From: Apis mellifera
Lineage: Eukaryota > Arthropoda > Insecta > Hymenoptera > Apidae
Direction: 5' to 3'
Length of the DNA stretch: 64,000 bases
Assembly (NCBI RefSeq): GCF_003254395.2
Contig: NC_037640.1
Coordinates: 6,244,289 to 6,308,288 of the forward strand
Shown: positions 1-50,200 of the stretch, piece after piece
Position numbering within the stretch: the first letter of the stretch is position 1
How the letters are laid out: each line of letters opens with the position of its first letter
Program-made: the position numbers and the translations under genes
Notes under the pieces: model-generated
What the model was told of the DNA's origin: nothing
Seen by the model: the letters and a program-made list of their open reading frames with translations, nothing else
The model's database searches: none

Positions 1-3000
1 TGTCCCAGCGGATATGTGAGTAGCGGCAGTGGAACTTGTCGACCTACCAAACCAATTTTGAAGATCGAGTGTGCAAGGGATAGCGATTGTCCTTCGGATA
101 AATCTTGTGTGAACGCGATATGCAAGAATCCTTGTGCTTGCGGTCCTAATGCGGATTGCAGCGTTGTTAATCACAAACCAATATGTTCTTGCGTACTAGG
201 ATATGATGGAAATCCTGATGTGGTGTGTACTAAAGGTAAGAATTATTGGCCTCTTAAAAAAATTAGATTCAGTCTATATTTTCTTTTATTTCTTGTATCC
301 TATTCGTTACCAAAAATCATTTCAAAAAAATTAAATAACTTGTTGATCTTTTATTTAATTTGATATATAATTTTTAGTTGCTGGATGTCGCACGGATAGC
401 GAATGCAGCGGATCACACGCGTGCGTGCAACATAATTGTGTTCCCGTTTGCTCACCATCATTGACCACTTGCGGAAAAAATGCCGAATGTCACGGTATCA
501 ATCACAAAGCCATCTGTGAATGTCTACCAGGATTCGGTGGCAATCCGAGAGTCTCTTGCGTCCTTCTCGGTTGTAAGAGTAATTCTGATTGTCCTACCAA
601 CAAAGCTTGCATCAACAACCGCTGTGAGAATCCTTGCGCGAAAAATCCTTGTACTGGAAACATGGATTGTAACGTTTATAATCATATAATCGAATGTGCT
701 TGTCCTCCTGGCTATATTGGAGATGCCAAAACGGGATGCGTCAAGTGTAAGAATCAATTAATCGACATTTTTAATGAGTGATTTTGTTTGATATAATTAA
801 ATAATTGAACTATTCCTTATTTATTTTTTATTCTTCAGTGACAGAAAAATGCAAAGCAGATAATGAATGTCCATCCCAAACTGCTTGTTTCAATGGTGAA
901 TGTATTAATCCTTGCGTGAAGATCGAACCTTGTGGAATAAATGCAGATTGTAAAGTACTCGATACGTCTCCTGTGAGAACCATGATATGTGAATGCATTC
1001 CTGGATATAGAGGAAATGCGGTCATCCGCTGTGACAAAAGTAATATCTTGTTTTTAATCAAATAATTTGTAATCAACAGTGATTTAAGATTACAAGAGAA
1101 TTTTTAAATAAATTTTTAAATAATTTATTTACAGCGAATGTATGTGCAGTGGAAAAAAATGAGATTCTAGATGAATATGGCAATTGCGTCTGTCCACCTG
1201 GTTCAGCTAAGGATGAGAAAGAAATGTGTATACCATGTCGTAAACAGTCTGGAATGATAATCAATGAAGAAGGATATTGTGTGTGCGCTCTGGAGAACGG
1301 CATGATCATCGACGAGTATGGCCGTTGCGTATGTCCAACTCATCATGGATATAGACTAGATGCAAATGGATATTGCAAACCTGGTAAGTGAAAAATATTA
1401 TTTTTTTATTTGGTTAATTTTTTTGCATAAATTTCATTTATTTAATTAATTTTGTAGCCGACATAATCGAGTGCAAACATGATGATGATTGCGCCGATAA
1501 CAGATTCTGCGATAAAACCAGTCAGACTTGCGAAGATCCTTGTTCAATTCAATTATGTGGTCTTTATGCACTTTGCAATGCTACTCGTCATCAAGCTATT
1601 TGCATATGCATCAATGGCTACATTGGAAATGCTTACACTCAATGCTGTAAGATATTTTTGTTATAGGAGAGATCTATTGATGTTCTTCTTGAATATTGTA
1701 CTTCGTTTGAATTTGTTGATTATCTAGTTGTCTTACAATTATTGTCTGTAATTATTTTATCTATAATATCTATCTGTTTCTATTATAAATTTATCTTAGA
1801 TTCGTATAATATTAATGTAGTGTATCTATTATTTATATTGCTTTAAGTTGTAGTGCTCTAAATTCTTAACTTTCTATTTATCTTTTAAACTTTTTTATGT
1901 AATTCTAATCTATACTTAAAGATGTTTGATTTAACTTTGCACTTGACTAAAAATGTTGTAAAATCTTTATTATGTATTCTTTTTTAAGATCTTCTGTTTG
2001 CTTCGAAATTCTTGTTATCTATTTTATCTATAGCGTTTTGGGAATTCTTGCTGTCTGTTTTGAATCTTTCTGTCTGATTTATAATTCTTGCTATTTAATT
2101 TAGAACTTTTGCTATTTAATTTCAAACTTGTTGTTGCTTTAAAATTCTATTTTTCTTCTGTGATTCAATATTCTTAATGATTTGTCTTTTATGATTTCCT
2201 TTCATTTATCTTTAAAATTCTCACTGAGAAAAATAGATACTCATATAAACTCTAATTATTATCTCTCAAAAATAGTAATTATTTCTGATTGTGCTATAAT
2301 TCTTTCATAATCGTGAACTCTAACAAAGTGATTTTTTTCTTGATTTCTCAGACGATAAGAATCGATGGCGCACTGATTTTCCCAGGCCAGAAATGGTTGT
2401 CAGTTGTTTATCTGATGGAGTGCAAGTCGAGATTCATCTCCATGATCAGGAATTTGATGGTGTTCTATATGTCAAAGGTCACAGTAAGGACGAACAATGT
2501 AGAAGAGTTGTTTCCATTCCAGCAGAAACTATGCACAAAACTGAAATATTTAAAGTAGCGTTCGGAAATTGCGGACTTATTCATGTAAATGTAAGTTCTT
2601 TTTTAATATGAAAATCAAAATTTATTAGATTTACCGAAATTTGTTCATATTCTTCATCTTCATTTTAAATTTATTAATAAAAATATTATTTTTAACAGGG
2701 ACAAGCTAGTTTTGTATTAGTTATACAAAAGCATCCAAAATTAATGACATATAAAACTCAAGCTTATCATATCAAATGCATATATCAAACCGGAGAACAA
2801 AATGTCACTCTCGGCTTTAATGTTTCAATGTTGACTACTGCCGGTACAATTGCTAATACTGGTCCTCCACCAGTCTGTTTAATGAAGATTGTCACTCAAA
2901 ATGGAAATGAAATAAGTTCAGCCGAAATTGGAGACAATTTGATGTTGCAAGTCGAAGTCCAACCTTCCAGTGAATATATTCTCTATATTCATATGCATAT

Positions 3001-3910
3001 TATAAATCAATGGATTTTTTCTTGTACTAACTAATTGATTTTAACATTTTAATATTTTAGCTATTTACGGTGGATTTGCCCGAAATTGTGTAGCTAAAAC
3101 GATGGAAGATAAATTGGAGAACGAATATATCGTAACAGACGAGAATGGCTGTGCAACAGATCCAACAATATTTAAAGAATGGGAACAAAATCCTGAGACA
3201 CAGACATTGATGGCTAGCTTTAATGCTTTTAAATTCCCAAGTAGTGATAACATTCGATTCCAATGCAATATCCGTGTATGCTTTGGACGTTGTCAACCCG
3301 TAAATATTTCTTTGATATTTATTAACACATAATGTATATTTTAAAATAAATCATATATAACGATTATATTTCAAAATATAATTATCATTTTCTTGCAGGT
3401 CAATTGTCGAGGATACAACGCCTTTGGTCGTCGTCGTCGAGACGTAAATTCTGAGATAAATGATACATCTTTAAGTATTACAGATAACTACGAAGGACAA
3501 CTTCGAGAAGAAATAACAATCCAGTCGAATTTGATATTCACTTTGGAGAAGCAAGAGAGATTGACAGCAGATCCAGCTGAAAGTAAGACTATATTTTTTT
3601 CTCCTTTAATATTAATAAAAAAATTTTTTAAATATTTAATTATTACAATGTGATTTTTTTTTTTGTTTTAGTTCCTGCAGCTCAAAGAGTGGAAGACATT
3701 TGCGTTTCTATGGTCGGCTTTGTGATAGCATTAGTAATTACAGCACTCTTGGCACTAGTCGCTGTAGCTATTGCTGTTTCATGCTGGCTAATGGCGTATC
3801 GTCGCCAGCCAAAGACTGCTGGACCACTGCCACATCCACCAGAGTTCCCAAATCCATTGTTCACTACCGAATCTGTAGCTGAACCGTCTCCTGATTATCA
3901 CCTATCTTAA
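1..3910 (+). CDS. dpy: Dumpy-like EGF/ZP-domain apical matrix protein, C-terminal 804 residues (5' truncated by window)
   Basis: Ten exons join in frame: 1-235, 378-746, 839-1039, 1135-1383, 1458-1646, 2352-2590, 2699-2969, 3061-3299, 3399-3582, 3672-3910 (TAA). The first 414 residues are cysteine-rich EGF/DPY modules with repeated motifs such as NHKPICSC and NHKAICEC. A ZP domain follows (about residues 429-665, from VVSCLSDGVQ to CFGRCQPVNC), then a furin-type RRRR site (675-678), one transmembrane helix (about 739-767) and a short proline-rich cytoplasmic tail. Dumpy is a giant extracellular fibre protein that ties epidermis to cuticle at muscle attachments, trachea and wing; its ZP domain is thought to polymerise after cleavage. 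The ZP segment closely resembles fly Dumpy as I remember it. Another EGF+ZP protein is possible but less likely. All five introns between EGF exons are phase 1. The start codon and most of the protein lie left of the window. Confidence 0.85.
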
Positions 3911-4163
3911 GTGTTCTAGGATAATTATTATTTTTTAACATAATTTTATAATACTTAATGAAATACAATACAGATCACAATTTTTTATTGGTCGGTCTTG
4001 TATTTCCATCAACAACTCTTCCAGTGACTAAATTTCCGTTTCTTTCTTCTGAAGGGTTCACATAATATACAACATGTTGTATGTTCATTGTTATATATGA
4101 GTAGCCCGAATTAAGATATATATATATATATAGATATACATATAGATAGATAAATAATTGAAG

Positions 4164-4166
<3 letters not shown>

Positions 4167-4211
<45 letters not shown>
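4167..4211. repeat. (GA)n microsatellite
   Basis: About 22 uninterrupted GA units lie just after an AT-rich run. They sit within the likely 3' UTR of the dumpy-like gene, about 260 bp after its stop codon. Confidence 0.95.
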
Positions 4212-4214
<3 letters not shown>

Positions 4215-4452
4215 GAGAAACATTTGCTATTTATGGTGATGGTTTGCTTCCATTATCTACAACACAATAGAACTTCCAATGTCTTCCAATACACTACTTT
4301 TTTCCTATACTTCTTCTTTCCATTTTCTTCTTCTTCAGTCATTGGAAGATTTGTTAAGCGTAACACAGCGAATTTAATTCCCGTGTAAAGTCAAACGAAT
4401 TAGTCTAATATAGCTTTCTTATGTCGTGCGTAGGTAACTGTACATTTTCTCT

Positions 4453-4458
4453 AATAAA
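4453..4458 (+). promoter_or_regulatory. Candidate poly(A) signal for dpy
   Basis: A canonical AATAAA lies 543 bp after the TAA stop of the dumpy-like gene. It is the first canonical signal I see on this strand after the stop. The cleavage site is not determined. Confidence 0.45.
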
Positions 4459-5063
4459 ATGCTAATGTAATATTTTTAAAATGGTTTATTATATTATACC
4501 TTAATATTTATTTAATATGTTCAAAAAAAAAAAGGAAAAAAATAAAAAGGAACATACTAAAACATAGTAAGTATCAAGTTGAAAAAAATTATATTTTATT
4601 ATAAATTATAAATTAATAATAAAATAAATAAATTAAATATTTATTTGTTACATTTTTACATAATTTACAAAAAGTAAACGAATATCTAATATATAAGTTA
4701 TACTTTATTAATAAATATATATATGATAATGATAATACTAAATGATTCTAGTAATTTTTTAATATCATGATTCATTTAATATTCACAAATGGATGAAATT
4801 TATTTTAGGATATTTAAGGAATTTATAATGTATATTTATAACAAATAACTTCCCAAATATTTATAAATAATATTATAAATACATAAATAAATTTCTGAGT
4901 ATTCAATATTAGAATAGAGTAAAAAAAAAATGCAATAAATGCACTCAAAATATCCATTGAATGAAAATATCCATGACTGAATGTATTTTAAAAATATCTA
5001 CGTAGCGCTAAATCATTTGTAACATTGTAATAATCTGTATATTTGAAAAAAATTTTTAATATA

Positions 5064-5081
5064 TTTATTTATAATTTTATT
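5064..5081 (-). promoter_or_regulatory. Two candidate poly(A) signals for RtcB
   Basis: On the minus strand, AATAAA occurs at 5081-5076 and again at 5069-5064, about 100 bp after the RtcB stop codon. Either could direct 3' end formation. The spacing is normal for a short insect 3' UTR. Confidence 0.5.
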
Positions 5082-5177
5082 TGCATATAAAATTATCTTG
5101 CAATTTCACCTTTTCTATTAGAATTGAAAATAGACAAAATTTCGACACAAAAAACTCCTACATAATATTATAATTAA

Positions 5178-7183
<2,006 letters not shown>

Positions 7184-7548
7184 ATTTTATAATAAATTTT
7201 CTCCTTCGTTTAAAGATATATTAATTGTCTCTAAATTTCAAATTATAGATTATATTCTTAAATCTTAAATATTTTTAATATAGTTTCTTATAAATTTTTA
7301 AATATAATCTTTTTTTTAATTAATATTATAATTAGACTAGGAAATATTGTTTTTTTATTTATTATTAACATAAAACATTAACTTTTTAATAGCAATGATA
7401 TCGTCAATTTCTTTGAATATACCATATACACACACTTTATTCTATATTGCAAATATTATATAGAATGATTATCAGTCAAAGCAAGAACAAATATAGGCAA
7501 GAATAAATAGTGGAAGAAGGATAGAGATAGAATAAAAATTCAAGAATC

Positions 7549-7778
7549 AGCGCCATCTCTAGAGTGCCGCAAATCAAACAGTACAAACAAGGAGAGTAAA
7601 TAATAAAAGAAAGATAGAGATAGGATAGAATTTAAGACAGCTGGCGCCATCTGTTGAGTAATAAATATCTTTTCAAAGAATTTTTACTAAAAATATTTAA
7701 GAGATGGCGTTACTCTTCATTTTTTACTCTATTTTGAAGAGATATATTTAATATCTTTAATCTCATATAGATGGCGGT
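7549..7778. promoter_or_regulatory. Four CTCF-core-like AGATGGCG motifs in divergent orientation
   Basis: The motif AGATGGCGC/T occurs on the minus strand at 7558-7549 and 7652-7643, then on the plus strand at 7702-7710 and 7769-7778 (AGATGGCGT, AGATGGCGG). The second site, AGATGGCGCC, equals the core consensus I recall for insect CTCF. That orientation gives a minus, minus, plus, plus pattern. Binding is inference; the motifs could simply belong to a dispersed repeat. Confidence 0.35.
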
Positions 7779-7828
7779 AATAGTCCGATTTTAGTGTATC
7801 TCTATTCTTCTTTTATTATTTACTCTTC
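7591..7828. repeat. Imperfect inverted repeat (MITE-like or paired repeat copies)
   Basis: The left arm begins near 7593 with GAGTAAATAATAAAAGA and runs through AGATAGAGATA to a GCGCCATCT motif. The right arm ends at 7827 with the reverse complement of the same order. The arms are roughly 60-80 nt and diverged. A further partial direct copy (GATAGAGATAGAAT to GCGCCATCT) lies at about 7513-7565. No transposase is encoded. It could be a MITE or head-to-head copies of a small dispersed repeat. Confidence 0.6.
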
Positions 7829-8145
7829 AAAATTTATGTATTTAAGGAATGACTATTTAAATAAGAATGTATAATAGTATAAATAAAGAGAAATAATAAA
7901 AAAAAAATATTTTCAAAGAAATAAATGTATCAAAAACAATTGATTATATTTAATTTTCTTTCGTACCTATAACTCTTATCTTATTCCTTTCTAAATCAAT
8001 AATATAAAATGAGAATAATAATTAGGATTATGTAGTATTAGTATTACATAGTTACTATGTAATGTAAAAATGCATTAGATCAAGTCTATCATATATTTAA
8101 TCCATGATATAAGTGAATATTGAGAGTTATACACGAAGTGCAAAT

Positions 8146-8848
8146 ATGGCTACTCCTTTAAAAGCAACTGTGAAACAAGTTAAACCAATTTTATCATTGA
8201 CTCCTATAGAAGCTCGAAGAAGAGTAATATCATTATATAAAACATGGTACCGACAAATTCCATTTATTTGTAAGTTTATTTGTTATATTTCTTGTTCTTG
8301 GTAATTAGTGGAATATATTGTTATCTAACCTATTCGTTTAAAATAGTATATTGATATAGGGATATCGTAATTTATCTTCTTTGTATAAAACGATACAATT
8401 TCTGTTATAGTTTTGGTAAAAATAATTAATAATTAACAATTAAATATTTTAAATTTTTGTAACAATTTCTCGTCAGCTTGTTATTATTTTTATAGTAAAG
8501 TCAAATATATGTGTATACATAATTTATTTTGTAGTGTCCAATTATGATTTGCCAAGGACAAAAAAAGAGTGTCAACAAAAATTAAAGGAGGAATTTAAAC
8601 GTAATGCTCATATAAGTGATTTAAGAGTAATTGATTTGTTACTTATTAAGGTAAAGAAAATGTATGCTTTTTATTTAATAATGTAATATATATGATATTA
8701 ATAATAATAATTATACTAGGGACAAATGGAACTTCAAGAAGTTTGTGCTCAATGGAAACCACCTGGAACATTGTTGAATTATTGGAAGGAAACACATGAA
8801 CCAAAGCCAAAAGATTTTATGTCAAAGTTTTTATCGGGTCAAGATTAA
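8146..8848 (+). CDS. NDUFA6: NADH dehydrogenase 1 alpha subcomplex subunit 6 (complex I B14, LYR protein), complete
   Basis: Three exons, 8146-8269, 8535-8650 and 8720-8848 (TAA), encode 122 residues. The N-terminal half has the LYR-family signature (ARRRVISLYKTWYRQIP). The C-terminal half has the NDUFA6-type GQMELQEVCAQWKPPG and a lysine/proline-rich end. NDUFA6 is an accessory subunit of mitochondrial complex I; it binds the acyl carrier protein (NDUFAB1) on the matrix arm. The ATG at 8146 starts MATPLKATVK; upstream in-frame codons include no ATG before a stop. Length fits the family (about 120-130 aa in insects). Splice phases are 1 and 0, with good GTAAGT and GTAAAG donors. It runs convergent to Gyc76C. 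In Drosophila the gene is called ND-B14. Confidence 0.95.
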
Positions 8849-9225
8849 ATTTTATGATTATATAATATATTTATATAAGTTATATAGTATATAAGTTATA
8901 TATTATAATTAAATATGTAAAATTTATAAATTATATTAAAAGAATATATAGTTGTCTGAAAATTAAATATAGAAAAAAGAAGAAAATGTACTTTTTTATT
9001 AAAAAATCGAATTATACAACATTTCAAAAGATGAATCTTTAATCAGCTCTTATAGAAGATAATATTTCTTTTAATTTACATTTTATCTTTACATCTATAT
9101 ATTATTATTCAGTTATATACATTTGACAAGATGATATATTACTAAGCACCTTAGGTACAATCTAGTTCACTTTTCACAGCCATACGGATAATTTGCTTTC
9201 CTTCAGTGAACAAGTATCGAAATTA

Positions 9226-9274
9226 TACATACATACATACATACATATATATACATACATACATACATACATAT
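9226..9274. repeat. (TACA)n microsatellite
   Basis: About eleven TACA units are interrupted once by a short TATATATA stretch. It lies between the 3' ends of NDUFA6 and Gyc76C. Confidence 0.95.
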
Positions 9275-9323
9275 GTTTGAAACAAGTATATTCGAACTTG
9301 CATAAATGTACATTTGCACTTTT

Positions 9324-9476
9324 TTATTATTATTATTACTGTTATTGTTGTTGTTGTTGTTATTATTACTATTATTATTATTATTATTACTATTATTACT
9401 ATTATTATTATTACTATTATTATTATTATTAATATTACTATTATTAATATTAATATTATTATTATTAATATTATTA

Positions 9477-9509
<33 letters not shown>
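9324..9509. repeat. Long (TTA)n / (TAT)n trinucleotide microsatellite
   Basis: About 185 bp of TTA/ATT repeats contain interspersed ACT, GTT and AATATT variants, which marks an old and degenerate microsatellite. On the Gyc76C strand it reads TAA-rich, so long frames through it exist only on the plus strand and are not genes. Confidence 0.95.
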
Positions 9510-9510
<1 letters not shown>

Positions 9511-9610
9511 AATGGGAGTCGTTTGTGCTATCTTGTGATAGACTTTTTTACATGATTTCTGTACTTGTGTATACTTTGGTTAGAATCATTTTTATAAAAG
9601 TCATTCTAGT

Positions 9611-9616
9611 TTTATT
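9611..9616 (-). promoter_or_regulatory. Candidate poly(A) signal for Gyc76C
   Basis: AATAAA on the minus strand lies about 305 bp after the Gyc76C stop codon. It is the first canonical signal after the stop. If used, the long TTA microsatellite falls outside the mature transcript. Confidence 0.45.
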
Positions 9617-9920
9617 ATATCCTCAAATTAAAAATTTTAACAGATAAATCTCGCACTATGTAAAAAAAAGAAAAGTTCGCCGCCAATATAAAGCGCACTT
9701 TAATATAAATCATAAAAATATCTAGGTATTAAAAATATACACAATCGGTAACTTTTATACCCATACATTCCACATATCTATACGCTAAAAAATGGCAACA
9801 ATACATCATATTTATGACTCATAAATGTAATAATGTTTTTGTGCATTCGTCTTTTACATCGAGAGATTTTGTGTTCGAATCCCCTTCACTTCTTTTCTCA
9901 ACTGTACAAGTAATTTTGCA

Positions 9921-47220
<37,300 letters not shown>

Positions 47221-50200
47221 GGCCGCCGCCGCCACCGGTCAGCACCGCCTCCCTCCCGCTCACCTGCAATCCCAAATTTTTTCCATTATTCCATGTCCGC
47301 GAATATCATTTCTCCAATTCACCGAACGTGTTAACTCTTATTATATTATAAATCGTCTCTGATCGAGGAAAAGATCGGTTCTTCCGTATTTAATAGCTGT
47401 TGAAACGACTGTATATAAGATCTTGGAGGCCTCGATACTTTTCTGTCCCTTGCCAAGGATGAAGTAACGAAGGAATATCGTTTGTTCTATATTTCGCTTA
47501 TATTCTTGCAAGTAGAGTAATAGTTTCGATTAATTCGATGTGCGCGTTGAAGAATCGAAAGGATATCGCATACTCGAAGATCCTAACTTCGTAATCTTAC
47601 ACGCTTCTCGATGAGCAGATAGAGCAGATATGTAACGAGACCGATGATCGTACACCACTCGTGCGATATATTTTTAGCCACTTATCTTGCCAGCGGTACG
47701 AAAAATTCGTACTGAACCACGCAATTAGATATAAGTGCCCGTACTTAGAAGTGTCATTTCGACGCTATCTTCCCCGCTACTTATCACTCGTCTCCACTTA
47801 TTCGTCTGAGTCATTGCGTGTGCCGTGCGCGTCGAGCTAATAATACTAATAATAACAACAACTGATATCCACCCAAAAAAAAAAAATAAAAAAATAGCTC
47901 CTTCGTTTCTCAAAACGTTCGCAAACGTTTTTATTACGCCATCGAAAACGTGTCCACTCCGCCTCCCCCCGCGGATTAATTTTCCTCCTTCTCGAGATAA
48001 AAATCTCGAGAATCGTACGTGTCATCCGACGTTAATCATCCGCCCTCCCTCCACCGTTCATATATTCCGCGACCTTGCTCCCAGATTCCAGGTTAGAAAA
48101 AAAATGAGTCACGGAAGAATCTGCTGCGCGTCGAGTCGTTATCTTCCCGATCGGATATCAATGATCTCCAGGAAACATTACGTCAGCAACGAGTCGAAGG
48201 ACTGGAAACAGCGCGAGCGATTGCATGCGGATCCGATTCATGAATGATTCCTGTTTATTATTATATATCGTCTCGAGAGAGCTCGTATATCGGCTCGTAA
48301 TCGTATTCGCCGTACGCGCTCAATAGCGAAGAAGCTTCGTCGGGGAAGCATGCGGAATCAAGCTGTCCCATTGTTTCACGGAAACGTTCCTGGAAAAACA
48401 GTTTCGAGGAAGGTCGCTTTCCAAGACCGCTTTATTCGTTCCGTTAACAAGAAAAATCTAAACGTCCCCTTCTTCCTCTCCCCGACCTTAGATACAACTC
48501 GCTCGGATAATTGTTGAAAAATCTGCCTATAATTCGCCTTGCCAACGAAAATCTCGCGAACCAACTTCTCAATCGATAAATCCATTCAAGGAGGAAAAAC
48601 AATTACCCTTTCGAGAGATTACTATCCGAAACACGAACTTTCACTGAAAACTAAAAAGAGTTCGCTTATTACGAGTTCACAAATCACCTAATCATTTGTC
48701 ATCGTAACACAAATCTCGATTTGCTCGAGAATCAACACCTTCGCTATTCTCTTCTCCTCCCAATCTTGCGAGATGCAACGCGTTCCATTAAACGAGCAAG
48801 CGAAGAATTTCGCAACGATCGATTCAATCGGAAGGTGAAAAGAGAGAGAGAGAAAATACACGCAATCGTCGCAGCGGAACGATTCCGCGTCGAAGCGAAG
48901 GAACGGCCGTGGAAAACACGTGGCTGGGCATCGAGAGGGACACACCTGTTGCAATTACGTAACGCGACGAACGAACGAGCGACTCTCTCTCTTTCTCGCC
49001 TACGAGAAAGAGAGAGAGAGAGAGAGAGCGCGGTGGCTGCCTGCTACAACACGGCCAGCAGCCCACTACTCTAGAAGCCCTCGACGCGCCACGACAATAA
49101 AGACGTCTTCTTCTTCTCCCCTCGGTTGATGCATGGTGTCATTCACGAAGCGGGCTGTGGGCCGGCTTCGTGTACAGGCTTTCCAACGTCGTTCGTTTCT
49201 AAGCCGAGATTTAATTATGGCCGGCCGGTGAAAGTGACCGGCTGCGCGGATTTATATTTAACGGGCGGGAAAAGGGGCGACGAGTCACCTTGGCGAGCCA
49301 CAGGTGACCAATTCACGAACGCGATGAGCGATTCCCGTAGCGGGGACGGGAAATCCTGTCGCGACAAAAATGCTTATCCGCTATTATTATGTGATTTAAC
49401 TCTTGTTTCTTTATTTCCTATTCACTTTTAACACGACTCGGATATTATTGTCTACTTGAAAATTTTTTACAAATTACGTATTGATTTTTTTTTTCTTCTT
49501 CTCGAGAGAAGAAAATACAGAGAGATCGTATATACAATTATAGAAAGGATATCTAAATTATATTAGAAATTTCTCTAGATTTTACTTTCTTTCGCGTTAC
49601 GAAACGCTAGAAGAGCAAATCGTTAGAGAGGAGTTTTTTCTTTAATTTTCAAGAAAAGAATTTTCCAAGGTAACAGGTAATCCCAACAGGTAAATATTTT
49701 CCCTCGCGTTCCTTCGAGGCCTCGCGTTATTATGCTTTTTTTTTTTTTTTTTTGCCTGCGACGAGCGCGCTCGGCTCGGCTTTCGTCGATGTATCATTCG
49801 CGAGACGTGTAACGCGCGCTTTCTCCCCGACGATTTTTATCGCGCGACGATGGGATAGAGAAGCGTGGACAGGATCGTGACCCCGTCGAGGCTTTTTCAA
49901 TTAACGATAAGCCGACGGACGCATCGAGGCGCGTTATAAACCGCGTTATAAGCCACGACGACGTCGAACAAGTGGAAGTGGACAGTTTCCACGAGCGACG
50001 CGTCAGCGCGGTGCTATTTATTTTCAGGCGTTGTTGGGCGATCTAATTAGCTCGTTTAACACGCGTGGATCGGATTCAAGTCGGTTTCTAGTAACGCGGC
50101 CCACCGAAAACCGTTCCGTGAAATTTTCCAAATCGCTCGATCCGCTAATTGCCGATTGCTAATTGTCCTCGTTCGAATTGAATATTTTTAAAATTCGCGA

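Larger units (their letters stand above)
3911..5177. other. Convergent 3' spacer between dpy and RtcB
   Basis: This 1.27-kb stretch is very AT-rich. It holds the presumed 3' UTR of the dumpy-like gene, a (TA)n and (GA)n run near 4115-4211, and poly(A) signals for both convergent genes. I see no coding exon in it; the short open frames here are microsatellite translations. Confidence 0.7.
7184..8145. promoter_or_regulatory. Divergent intergenic/promoter region between RtcB and NDUFA6
   Basis: This 962-bp spacer separates two start codons that point away from each other, so both promoters and 5' UTRs should lie here. It is AT-rich and has no convincing TATA box. Its centre carries the inverted repeat and four AGATGGCG motifs described separately. 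No coding sequence is visible. Confidence 0.6.
8849..9920. other. Convergent 3' spacer between NDUFA6 and Gyc76C
   Basis: This AT-rich spacer holds the 3' UTRs of NDUFA6 (plus) and Gyc76C (minus), a TACA-type and a long TTA-type microsatellite, and poly(A) candidates: ATTAAA at 8962-8967 on plus and AATAAA at 9616-9611 on minus. No gene is visible. The poly-leucine and poly-isoleucine reading frames are translated microsatellite. Confidence 0.7.

Noticed and set aside
8113..8145. In-frame N-terminal extension of NDUFA6 beginning at GTG 8113
   Set aside because: No ATG is present; the ATG at 8146 gives the family-typical N-terminus.
9193..9647. Open frames of poly-Tyr, poly-Leu and poly-Ile on the plus strand
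   Set aside because: They are translations of the TACA and TTA microsatellites and do not resemble proteins.
47221..47235. GTG start five codons upstream of the Gyc76C ATG
   Set aside because: Animal nuclear genes rarely start at GTG and the ATG at 47220 has an acceptable context.
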